This document shows positions 50,994 through 60,594 of a DNA stretch of 64,000 nt, one piece after another (the first letter of the stretch is position 1; the number at the start of each line of letters is the position of its first letter). The stretch is from Megalobrama amblycephala. Taxonomy: Eukaryota > Chordata > Actinopteri > Cypriniformes > Xenocyprididae. The notes beneath the pieces are model-generated. The model did no database searches. It saw only the letters and a program-made list of their open reading frames with translations, and was not told where the DNA came from. The stretch spans positions 3,554,692-3,618,691 of the forward strand of contig NC_063066.1 of NCBI RefSeq assembly GCF_018812025.1, given 5' to 3'. The position numbers and the translations under genes are program-made.

Positions 50994-51981
50994 TAAGACC
51001 TTTGCGCACTTACCTTGAAAATATGACTCAAAATATGCACCTCAGCTCTCAGAACTACATGGAGTAAACAAAAACAAAGTAAGTGTATTTATGCACCTGC
51101 TGCCTTTTGATGGTGAGAAGTACAGACTAAACAAAAACAAGGTAAGTGGATTTAAACACTTGCATGCCATCCTGCTGCGTGACTCCAGGGCCAACGCATT
51201 AAGGCAGGAACACACCAAGCCGACACCGACGAACTAGTGGCGACGAAAGCAGACTGCGAGGTTGGCTCACGTCGGCAAGGTCTGGGTCCAAAGTTGCCCT
51301 GACACACCAAACCGACGCTCGACAGCTGACGGCCAAGCAGCACGTCCATTTAGCGCCTGCATAAGATGAAATGCCTTTCCATACCAGCAGGTGGCAGTAG
51401 CTAAACAGCCAATCAGAATGACCAGATGACCCCACGGATGACGAGCTCTGATGCCGATTCAACATGTCGAATCGGCTGAAAAAAAAGCTGACAGGGACCA
51501 ACTTCAGCCGACAGTGAGGAACACACTGAGAAAACTTAGTCGGCTGAGGAACAAAATCTGCCCAACAGCTGACCGTTGGCTTGGTGTGGTCCTGCCTTTA
51601 TGCCATCGCAAGGGTCCAGAATGTGGATTCTGTGTTCAATCTGTTTTTTTTTTTACAGAGGAGATGATTGACCTCCATGGGCGCCTCACAATGAGAAACT
51701 GGAGTTGTTCCACTTTGGTTCATAATAAATTATGTTCATAAATTTGATGCAGAGTAGATTTTTTACAGAAAAAAAATGGAAAAGTGTATCACTGAAGGAT
51801 TTTTTATGGTTTTAAACTGGCTTTACCATCAAGAAAAGACAAAGCATTTCACACATTCTCACCATCAAAAGGCAACAGGTGTATAAATACACTTACTTTG
51901 TTTTTGTTTACTCCATGTAGTTCTGAGAGCTGAGGTGCATATTTTGAGTCATATTTTCAAGGTAAGTGCGCAAAGGTCTTA

Positions 51982-52022
<41 letters not shown>

Positions 52023-52819
52023 TAATATGCTGTTATACTCCATATAAAAGCCAGTAACTAAGCTTTTTTTTGCACAGGCCTATCTAAAGGGTTAATGGCG
52101 CCACCTGGTGATCAACTGTAAAAATGAGAAATTTTACCTCTTCCCAACAGGGAAAACCACCATCAATCAAGAATGCATGATTTTATGGTGTCATGGCTTT
52201 GCAATCAAAAAATGTCATTATAATGGAAGTCAATGGGGCAAAAACAGCCACGAAGAATAAATGAGGGAGAAAAAATTAAAATCTGATGCTGCACAAAAAC
52301 TAACAATGCATCAAAACCAATGTTGTTACTAATCTTTGACATGTCCAAGACTGTGATAAAAGGTAAAAAAAAATCCAATCCACAATCACTTTTTATATTG
52401 AAAATAAGTCATTTTTTGTGTTTTTTTCACCCAAATCAGTGACATCATTTATAAACTTGGCAATAAAAAAGTAAAAATCTTGAATTTTTTTTAAACATTT
52501 AGTAGTTTTGATCAGGACTGAGGTTGATTAACAGATTTATGCAAAAAAAATTGAAAAAAATATTTATCTGATACATTTTTACAGCAGTTTAATTTAGTGG
52601 ATGTTTCCAGCCACGAACATAACGAAAGGGTAGTGAATTTGCCCACAGTGTATTTTTGAGGTTTTGAAAATTTTCAAAGCATTTTCCCAAAATATATATC
52701 AAAATAAGATTTGTCACCAAAAATCATTCCATTTGCTGAAACACAGAGAAAGTTGTGGCCAAATTAAGACTCAAAATCACCCCATAGTGGATGAAAACAT
52801 CCCCAACAACACATAAGGG
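50311..52819. mobile_element. 2.5-kb TTAA-target palindromic element
   Basis: TTAA at 50307-50310 and 52820-52823. Ends cccttgtgcattgtt and, inverted, cccttatgtgttgtt. Two arms, 50326-51119 and 51856-52641, are nearly identical inverted copies of about 790 nt; both carry a TG/CA microsatellite at matching places (50957-50981 and 51989-52020). The 736-nt centre contains a Harbinger-like insertion. About 165 nt of right-hand sequence (52642-52805) has no partner on the left. No transposase recognised. It ends 85 nt before exon C. Confidence 0.9.
51202..51597. mobile_element. Harbinger-like MITE nested in the palindrome loop, TTA TSD
   Basis: Left aggcaggaacacaccaagcc; inverse of right aggcaggaccacaccaagcc (one mismatch). 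TTA at 51199-51201 and 51598-51600. It contains several gccgac/gtcggc words and a CTCF-like ccagcaggtggcag. 396 bp. Confidence 0.88.
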
Positions 52820-52908
52820 TTAATGCGGTGAAAAATAGAGATCAATAACTAAATAAAACAAAATGTCAGAAATTCTGGTAGTTTAATCTTCTTTGCTTTT
52901 CTTCAAAG

Positions 52909-53115
52909 ACCTGCCTCCCCCTGCCACCAGAGAGAGACCCCCCGGCTGTAAGACAGTGTTTGTCGGCGGTTTGCCAGAGAATGCAACAGAGCAGCTCATT
53001 GTGGAGGTGTTTGAACAGTGCGGAGGTATCATCGCCATCCGCAAGAGCAAGAAGAACTTCTGTCATATCCGTTTCGCCGAGGAGCACACAGTGGACAAGG
53101 CCCTCTTCCTGTCAG
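52909..53115 (+). CDS. enox2: ENOX2 coding exon C (first two thirds of the RRM)
   Basis: 207-nt exon, conceptual residues 97-165. It starts NLPPPATRERPPGCKTVF and carries the N-terminal part of an RRM. RNP2 is VFVGGL (113-118), an amphipathic helix follows (EQLIVEVFEQCG), and RNP1 is the non-canonical KNFCHIRF (145-152). Canonical RNP1 is K/R-G-F/Y-G/A-F/Y-I/L/V-x-F/Y, so the Gly and the middle aromatic are replaced, as in ENOX proteins generally. PATRERPPG favours ENOX2 (ENOX1 has PST here). Residue 136 is Gly in FEQCGGIIAIRK, where mammalian ENOX proteins, as I recall them, have an acidic residue. The acceptor is cttcaaag ending at 52908 and the donor is tcag/gtacat at 53116. A large palindromic transposon ends 85 nt upstream (after its TTAA), and a (TAGA)n microsatellite starts 9 nt after the exon. 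Confidence 0.97.
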
Positions 53116-53124
53116 GTACATATT

Positions 53125-53183
<59 letters not shown>
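53125..53183 (+). repeat. (TAGA)n microsatellite next to the exon C donor
   Basis: About 15 TAGA units beginning 9 nt after the exon end at 53115. It is broken on its right by a hAT-like insertion. Confidence 0.97.
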
Positions 53184-53184
<1 letters not shown>

Positions 53185-55030
53185 AGGGGTGTAATGGTAC
53201 ACATATTCGTCCTGTGAATTTTCAGTATGTGTATGACAGTTCGACGAACACAGTGTTGTATCCTAACCACCATTAAACACCTATAATTGCTATTAACCTA
53301 TAAACTCTGCGTTTTGTTACTTTCGATAAGAAACAAAGTGTCATCTTTCAAATTCTGTCCATTTTGATGTTCTTTTATGTGGCACAACAGATCAGTGTAT
53401 AGGCGCTTCAAGTAAAGCGGCAGCGCGGGGCGAGTGAACGCGATCATCTCTTCCTCTTTAGCACTAGTTAGAGAATAAACATGAATGAACATCTGAAGGT
53501 ATGTTGAAAGATACAGTACAACTTACTGAAATGTATCACATCTCACTCAATCAGTGTTTAAATGGCATAAAGACGTCAATAAATTAGCCTGTTAACAATA
53601 TGTCACAAAAGCATTACATTTACCTTAGGCAAGTCATTCAGTGGTCAGTGACGTGACGGGTCTTTTTTTTTTTTTTTTTGTCCACAGGCCTTGATAATAA
53701 TAAAAAACAAAGATATGACATACAAAGTATGTTAGGTAGTACAACTAGATGACTTTTATTGAATCCAAAAGGTTTTAATTATATTTTGCTACATATAAAG
53801 GTATTTTAAAGATTTGTCAAAGGGTCATTCGGTTTAACCGTCCAAAGGCCAATACAGACATTTCATTTGTGATAAAAATGTTGTTTTTATTCTGGCATGA
53901 TTTTATAACATCATATATCAACAGTGCAAAATTGTATTAAAATTATGTGTAGAAGTCGTTGCTTTGTTATGAGAAATAATGTCCGGAAAAATTTATTTCA
54001 TTGATGTCATTCGGAGTAACCGATATAAAGGGACCGTTTTGAATCAAGTCATGTGGTCAATATCATGTGACAGGATGTGACATCATTCAGACACCTGCAA
54101 AGGACCACATGGTCATGAAGCAAAGTAACTAACTCTCTCTTAACTATTTGAAAAATTGACGTTTTCACTCTCATACACGTCCGGAAACATGAGGTCATTC
54201 GGTACAACCGCTATAAAACATGGAAAATATTGTTATATTTTTTTTTAAACTTGTACTAAATATAAAATGTTTGATTGTTCTTTTGCTAGATATCAGCCTG
54301 TTAGCATTGTTTGAAAATATCGTCATTCGGTAAAACCGAAATTTTGGTTAAACCGAATGACTTTTTTGGTGACAAATTTTGTCCATCTTGTAAAAAATGA
54401 CAAAAGCAGTGTTAATTGATTATAAAAACCACATAATCTAATTGTTAACACTTAATAAAACTTCAAAATTAATTATATCTCCATTATGTTTTTACACTTT
54501 TAAAAGCCTTATTCATCAATGACCCATATGCACTATATTAGCTTATGCATTCATTATATTTTACTTAAACTGTTAGTGATGTCTTGATTATTTAGTGTAT
54601 GTTTAAATAAATTTGTCATGAAAATGACAGCCTCTGTGTAAATGATTATATTTCAACAACGAATTGGAGTAAAAACATAATTTTATAATTAGATTTAGAA
54701 GTTAATGCAAAAACTGCCTTATGTACAATTTACATGTTTGCGTACAATTTGTGTTGTTTATTATATGCAAAAATTATTATTATTATATCTAAAAATAAAT
54801 AGCAACTGAATTTAGGCTAACAGTTTGGGATCTGTTGTTAATTGTATTATTATATATATAAATATATATGTTTTGGTTTCCTTAAAAATTTTAATTATAA
54901 TTGAATTAATTTGAGAGAGAGAGAAGCAATTTGTTGAGTAAACCACTGTTTAGTAAAAAAAAAGAAGCAATTTTATGTTTAGTTTTCTCCCCCTGCTGTA
55001 CCGTCCATTTTGTGTACCGTTACACCCCTA
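53184..55030. mobile_element. hAT-like element inserted in the TAGA microsatellite
   Basis: Left aaggggtgtaatggtacac; inverse of right taggggtgtaacggtacac. Flanking 8-mers ATAGATAG and ATAGATGG differ at one base. The middle contains a run of gtcattcggnnnaaccg motifs (53824-54361) that may belong to a nested element. No transposase. 1847 bp. Confidence 0.8.
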
Positions 55031-55066
55031 ATAGATGGATGGATGGATGCATAGACAGATGGATGG
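55031..55066 (+). repeat. Distal part of the split TAGA/TGGA microsatellite
   Basis: atagatggatggatggatgc then agatggatgg. It continues the microsatellite after the insertion, with TGGA replacing TAGA. Confidence 0.85.
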
Positions 55067-56289
55067 TCCCTAGCGTTTCACAATGTCACAACGTTTCAAA
55101 CAAGAATACAAAAAAGTATGCTAAATCATGCCTAGAAGCTTGTGTGCCACACGTGTGATTTAGAATAATTTCACTTAACCTTTTATCTCTTGTAAATGAG
55201 GGCCATGTGTCCACAAGTTCCCTCTTGACTTGATTGATTGATGCTGAATTAATTAGGGGGGCGGGGCTTCCACACATCACTCAGAGAACTCAAGATCTGT
55301 AGACACTGGCCGTCGAGAGTCCCTCACAAAAGAGGTCAACGAGAAGACAAGCGCCGACATCTAGTAATAAATTTCTGCCTTTGAACGCTGCATATCAATC
55401 ACGGGCCAGGCTTGGTCACATGACCTGCCGGGGTCTGCTTCTCCTATCTTTAGTTCCCATTGACAAGTCTCCCATCACATCTTAAATCAGTCTTTGTATG
55501 CAAATATTAGGATGTCCATCTCTGCCCCAGAAAGCGAGTTTAAAGTGCCGGCCGCTCCAATAATACCCTTTTCCATTATTTATTCTTCTCTGAGTGTTGC
55601 TCTCTCAGTGGAGAGGGGCGAGATTGGAGCGGCGCCCCATATATTATGTGGCCTCGTGACGGAGCTCTGCAGGCCTTTCCATAAATAATGGTGCTCATTT
55701 CTAACGTGAACACATTGCGTAAAATATTTAACAGCGTCTGGGGGCTGTAAAGCAGTGATGGAGAGGCGGAAGTAAACCGTGAAGCTCTTTCTCTCGTTTC
55801 TGTTGACACGGCCATCTCTGAATATACATTCTCCTTAAAAACACTTTTCAGCCCTCTCTGTAATGTACTCAGAGCATCATATGATTCATAATTCACCGGA
55901 GCTTCTTTCATACCACTTGGCCATTTGTCAAGATACTTTTCCAAGCAATTTTCTGCTTTATGCTGAAATATATAAGCCTTAATATAAAATCACTTTCTTT
56001 TTTCATCCCATCACAAACCAGATTATTCTCATGCTTCATGGCTTGTCTGTGCCGGTGAGGTTTTTGATTCGACCTTCCCATCTGAGTGAAACATTTGGGA
56101 CGTCTTGCATGTCACACAAAATAAACGATAGGAAGGGTTTGGCCTCAAATCTCAGAAGTAATGATTAAACAGAGAGTCACGTTGTCACAGGTCAGTGTTG
56201 GTAGTATGTTGTTTTTCTCAGAACATTCTTGGGTTTGTTAAGAGTGAATGTTTTTCTGCTGTTCTCATTCTTCCTGCATTTTTGTCTTT

Positions 56290-58900
56290 TATAACATTTA
56301 ACTTCTTGCCCTTTACTCTCCTTCTTTCTTTCTTCTCTTCCACTTTCCTTTCCTTTTTCTTTTCCGTTTTCTTTTCTTGTTCTTGTGTCTTTTCTTGTCC
56401 ATTCCTTTACTCACCTTCCCCTTTTTTCCTCTTCCCCTTCTTTTTTCCTTTGCTTGGTTTCCCCTTCCTCTTCCACTTTCCTTTTCTGTTCTCTTTTCTC
56501 TTTTCTTTTTTTTAATCTTTTTTTCCTGTCTCTTCCTGTCTTTTCTTGCCCATTCCTTTACTCACCTTCACCTTTTTTCCTCTTCCCCTTCTTTTTTCCT
56601 TTGCTCGGTTTCCCACTTTCCTTTTCTGTTCTCTTTTCTCTTTTCTTTTTTTAATCTTTTTTTCCTGTCTCTTCCTGTTTTTTCTTGCCCATTCCTTTAC
56701 TCCCCTTCCTCTTTTTTTCCTCTTTCCCTTTCGTATATTTCCGTTGATCCATTTCCCCTATCTCTTCCTCTCCCTCTTTCCTTTCTATTCTGTTCATTTC
56801 CTGTTTTATTGTCATTTCCTTTACTCTCCTTCCCCTTCTTTTTTCTTTCCCTTTTTTTCCCTTTATTTTCCTTTGATCGGTTTCCTCTTCCACTTTCATA
56901 TTCTGTTCTCCGTTCTTTTTTATCTTCTTTCCTGTCTCTTCTCTTTTTTCTTGTCCATTCCTTTACTCCCTTTCCTCTTTTTTCCTTTTCCCCTTTCCTG
57001 TATTTCCTTTGATCCATTTCCTCTTCCCTTTCCTCTTTCTTGTCTGTTCTGTTCCTTTCCTGTTTTATTGTGATTTCCTTTACTCCCCTTCTTTTTTCCT
57101 TTCTTTTCCTTTACTTGGTTTCCCCTTTCTCTTCCACTTTCCTTTTCTTTCCTCTTTCTTTTCCATTACTGTTTTTTTTTTCTTGTCCTGTCCTTTACTC
57201 CCCTTTCCCTTTTTTTCCTCTTCCCCTTTCCTATATTTCCTTTGCTCGTTTTCCCCTTCCTCTTCCACTTTCCTTTTCTGTTCTCTTTTCTTTTCTTTTT
57301 TTTTATCTTTTTTCCTGTCTTTTCCTGTTTTTTCTTGCCCATTCCTTGACTCCCCTTCCCCTTTTCCTCTTTTCCCCTTTTCTTTATTTCCTTTGATCCA
57401 TTTCCCCTTCCCCTTCCTCTTCCTCTTTCCTTCCCTCTTTCTTTTCTTATTCTGTTCTTTTCCTGTTTTATTGTGATTTCCTTTACTTCCCTTCCCCTTC
57501 TTTTCCCCCTTCCCTTCCTTTTTCCTTTCTTTTCCACTTTCCTTTTTTCCTCTTTTTTTTGTCCTTTTTCTTTACTCACCTTCCCTTTCTATTTCCTCTT
57601 TGCCCTCCCCTTCTATTTCTTTTCTCTTTCTTGTATTTATCTTTTTTCTTGGCCATTCCTTTACTCCCCCTTCCCCCTTTTTTCTTCTTTCCCTTTCCTA
57701 TATTTCCATTGATCCATTTCCCCTATCTCTTCCTCTACCTCTTTCCTTTCCTCTTTCCTCTCTATTCTGTTCCTTTCCTGTTTTATTGCCATTTCCTTTA
57801 CACTCCTTCCCCATTTTTTCCCTTTATTTTCCATTGCTTGGTTTCCCCTTCCACTTTCATATTCTGTTCTCCTTTCTTTTTTATCTTCTTTCCTGTCTCT
57901 TTTCTTTTTTCTTGTCCATTCCTTTACTTCCTTTCCTCTTTTTTCCTTTTCCCCTTTCCTATATTTCCTTTGATCCATTTCCTCTTCCCTTTCCTCTTTC
58001 TTGTCTATTCTGTTCCTTTCCTGTTTTATTGTGATTTCCTTTACTCCCCTTCTTTTTTCCTTTCTTTTCCTTTACTTGGTTTCCCCTTTCTCTTCCACTT
58101 TCCTTTTCTTTCCTCTTTCTTTTCCGTTACTGTTTTTTTTTCTTGTCCTGTCCTTTAATCCCTTTCCCTTTTTTCCTCTTCCCCTTTCCTATATTTCCTT
58201 TGATCCATTTCCCCTTCCTCTTCCACTTTCCTCTTCTCTTTCTTATCTATTCCGTTCCTTTCCTATTTTATCCTTTCCTGACCATATATCATGTTTTTCT
58301 TTACTCTCCTTCCCCTTCTTTTTCACCTCTTTCCCTTTCCTTTCTTTTCATTTGCTCCATTTCCCTCCCTCTTCCTCTTCTTTAATTTCCTTTCTTCCAT
58401 TCTTTTCCGCTTTCTCTTCCTATCTTTTATTACCCTTTTCATCTTCTATTCATTTTCTCCTTCTTTTTTCTGTTCTCCATTCATTTCTTTTCCGTTGCTC
58501 CTTTTCCCTTTACACTTCCTCTTTTCTTTTTTCTCCTTCCCTTTTTTCCATCTTTCCTTGTTAATTCCTTTACTCCTTTTTCCTTTCCTTTGCTCCATTT
58601 CCCCTTCCTGTTCCTCTTATCTTTTCTTGTCCATTCCTTTACTCCCTTTCTTTTTACTCTTCTCCTTTCTTTTCCTCCATCTTCTGTTTTTCTGTCCTTT
58701 TTTTCTGTTTCCCTTTCTCTTTCCTTTTCATCCTGTCCTTTTTTCCTCTTTCCCCTTCCTTTATATTTTCCATTCCTTCCCTCTTCCTCATTCTTCCATT
58801 TGCTTTTGCTTTACTCCCTTCCTCCTTCTATTTCCACTTCCCTTTCCTTCACTTCCCTTTCCTTTTTCTTTGTCATTGCCCATTTCCATCTCCTCTCCTC
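56290..58900 (+). repeat. 2.6-kb pyrimidine-only satellite (sense strand)
   Basis: Almost entirely C and T on the + strand. It consists of irregular units of about 115-150 nt marked by cattcctttactc at about 56400, 56551, 56690, 56812, 56956, 57073 and onward. A higher-order period of 961 nt is visible: about 56.7-57.29 kb recurs nearly base for base at about 57.65-58.25 kb. Because stop codons all contain purines, long meaningless Phe/Ser/Pro/Leu open frames arise on + and Lys/Glu/Arg ones on -. It runs directly into the exon D acceptor. Confidence 0.95.
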
Positions 58901-58903
58901 TAG

Positions 58904-59137
58904 GTTATAGGATCAGACTGGGATCAAGCACAGATAAGAAGGACACAGGCCGGCTGCATGTAGATTTCGCTCAGGCTCGAGATGACCTGTACGAGTGGGA
59001 GTGCAGACAGCGCATGCTGGCCCGGGAAGAGAGGCACCGGCGCAGGATAGAGGAGGACCGTCTTCGGCCCCCTTCACCGCCCCCCATCGTTCATTACTCT
59101 GAGCACGAATGCGGCCAGTTAGGAGAAAAGCTCAAAG
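58904..59137 (+). CDS. enox2: ENOX2 coding exon D (end of RRM, Arg/Glu-rich linker)
   Basis: 234-nt exon, conceptual residues 166-243. The RRM finishes with GYRIRLGSSTDKKDTGRLHV and DFAQARDDLYEWEC. A highly charged segment follows (RMLAREERHRRRIEEDRLRP), then PPSPPPIVHYSEHE. KKDTGRL and DDLYEWEC are the ENOX2-type forms (ENOX1: KKDSGRL, DDFYEWEC). The acceptor is ctcctctag ending at 58903, fed by a 2.6-kb pyrimidine satellite. The donor is aaag/gtgcga at 59138, a weaker match to GTRAGT than the other donors. Phase is 1 at both ends (G+GT makes Gly166, G+AC makes Asp244). Because the upstream satellite lacks stop codons, an open frame runs for hundreds of codons into this exon; that upstream part is not coding. 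Human ENOX2 is reported to use exon skipping and internal Met starts to make short forms; whether this fish does is unknown. Confidence 0.97.
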
Positions 59138-60381
59138 GTGCGACACATGACATGTTATACCTCCGTCATAGTGATTTTGTTGTGTTTATGTGTCATTTCC
59201 TGATGCATGTGAAGAGGCTGCTTCAGTCCGTGTGCCCAGTGGCTGGATGCATCTAAAAGCTATTCGTCTCTTTGAGTTTGATGATCCACGCAGTTTAATA
59301 GCAACCATCTGTTTAGTGATTCTCTGTCAAGGAGAAAAGTTTTTGAGTTGAAATCATACTTTTCCATGTAATATTTTATATGCAGCGGGTATGCTGTTCA
59401 GCTCACTTTGCAGTGGTTACAGATAACTGATGAAAGGCAGAGAAGAAAGGATGAAATTACATGCTGTGTGATTGTGAACCTTTTGTGCTGTTTGCTGTAG
59501 AAAATCTTAACAGCACTCTCATATCTGCTAGATTTGTCGGTATATTGAATATTGGACGATTATTTGTGACAATTATTATTTTTAATCTGTTAGTGTTGAG
59601 TTTAAATCAGGTAAATGAGCATCAAAATCAGTTTATTGATGGAGAGGGATTTCATATTCACGACACACTGATGCAGTCTTAAAAGGGTTGATGGATTATT
59701 AATTTAAATTATTTGACAGCATTTTTTGATTATCTGAAGTTAAGACTTCCATAAATAAATCAAAGCAGCCTAGAATTCTCAGTTGTGCATGTGTTTGTGT
59801 TCAGGATTACAGCAACAAGAACAAAATAATTCTTTATTTCTAAATCTTCGCTGCACAAGCGGCAATATCTTTGCAACACTCGTTAACGCCAAACATCTCA
59901 ACAAATCTGTGCCAAACTGTTCTTTTTGTTAAGTTGCAGATTTTACATAAACACAATAACACTAAAGAATAATAGATTGCTGGAAGAGCCTCCCTGTAGC
60001 ATTCATTACAATGATTTTCAGTTTTCCCTGTTTCTCATCTCATTCCCAGCCGAAAGTTGCAAGCCAAATCTTTGTAGTTCATCATGACTGTTTTCCCCTC
60101 CCATCTGCACATACACACCTGAGTATCTCTTCATGAACAATGTAGCCTTATTTTTACTGAACGCACACTATCAATATCAGTAATGTGTTATGATTGATGT
60201 CCTTGCTGTTGTCCTCTCCTAAATGTCCTCTACCTCTGTGTTTGGCCCAATAAACATGTCCTGCTAATAAGTTTTGACACTAGAAGGTCCCAGATGAGAA
60301 GTGTTCCTTTCCAACATTGTACTCAGCTCTCTTCCCACCATCTGTTTCTCCCCCCCACCGTTTTTTCCTTTCTCCACTCAG
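59138..60381 (+). other. enox2: ENOX2 intron D-E (1.2 kb)
   Basis: Short phase-1 intron from gtgcga to ctccactcag. No repeat or second gene recognised; the composition is ordinary AT-rich intron. The polypyrimidine tract (ccccccaccgttttttcctttctcc) just before 60382 is strong. Confidence 0.9.
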
Positions 60382-60594
60382 ACGACTCCAAATTTCCCGA
60401 GGCGGTGCGTGTCCTGCTGACCTGGGTGGAACGAGGGGAGGTAAACCGCAGAAACGCCAACAACTTCTACTCCATGATCCAGTCCTCCAACAGCCACATT
60501 CGCAGGCTGATGAACGAGAAGGCCTCTCATGAGAAGGAGATGGAGGAGGCCAAGGAGAAGTTCAAGAATGCCCTTTCTGGGATTTTAGTACAAT
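60382..60594 (+). CDS. enox2: ENOX2 coding exon E (helical region)
   Basis: 213-nt exon, conceptual residues 244-314, last recognised exon in the window. It begins DDSKFPEAVRVLLTWVERGE, continues with NRRNANNFYSMIQSSNSHIR and ends EKFKNALSGILVQ. The second half is strongly charged and heptad-like (NEKASHEKEMEEAKEKFKNA), consistent with the start of the coiled-coil-rich C-terminal half of ENOX proteins. The acceptor is ctccactcag ending at 60381 and the donor is caat/gtgagt at 60595, in phase 1; the final T would start a Phe codon (family ...QFEQ). Downstream exons carrying the reported quinone-site, Cys-exchange, copper and adenine-binding motifs are not in the window. Family length is about 600 aa, so roughly half the protein is represented. 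Confidence 0.96.

Larger units (their letters stand above)
33869..52908 (+). other. enox2: ENOX2 intron B-C (19.0 kb)
   Basis: Phase-1 intron from gtgagc to cttcaaag. Named elements are listed separately (34.35-37.0, 39.7-40.0, 41.8-42.4, 43.8-44.4, 47.1-48.5, 50.3-52.8 kb). Stretches 37.0-38.4, 38.5-39.7, 40.0-41.8, 42.4-43.8, 44.4-47.1 and 48.5-50.3 kb contain no recognisable gene. The sequence around 38.7-39.36 kb has unusual CpG-containing text that may be another old transposon, but ends were not found. A 153-codon open frame at 40734-41195 resembles no protein I know. Confidence 0.85.
53116..58903 (+). other. enox2: ENOX2 intron C-D (5.8 kb)
   Basis: Phase-1 intron from gtacat to tcctctag. 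In order it holds a TAGA microsatellite, a hAT-like insertion, the other side of the microsatellite, about 1.2 kb of apparently unique DNA (55.07-56.29 kb, no gene seen), and a 2.6-kb pyrimidine-only satellite that continues to the acceptor. The strong strand asymmetry (C/T on the sense strand) makes an extraordinarily long pyrimidine run in the pre-mRNA just before exon D. Confidence 0.9.

Noticed and set aside
56377..58158. Several 100-210-codon open frames on both strands
   Set aside because: All are translations of the pyrimidine/purine satellite; composition alone explains their length.
58291..59256. 321-codon open frame running into exon D
   Set aside because: Its first ~200 codons are translated pyrimidine satellite (only Phe/Ser/Pro/Leu), open because stop codons need purines. 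Only 58904-59137 is coding, supported by the acceptor and by homology.
10728..60594. Assignment to ENOX1
   Set aside because: LGMMTGI, PPNP, PATRERPPG, KKDTGRL and DDLYEWEC match ENOX2; the ENOX1 counterparts differ at these positions.
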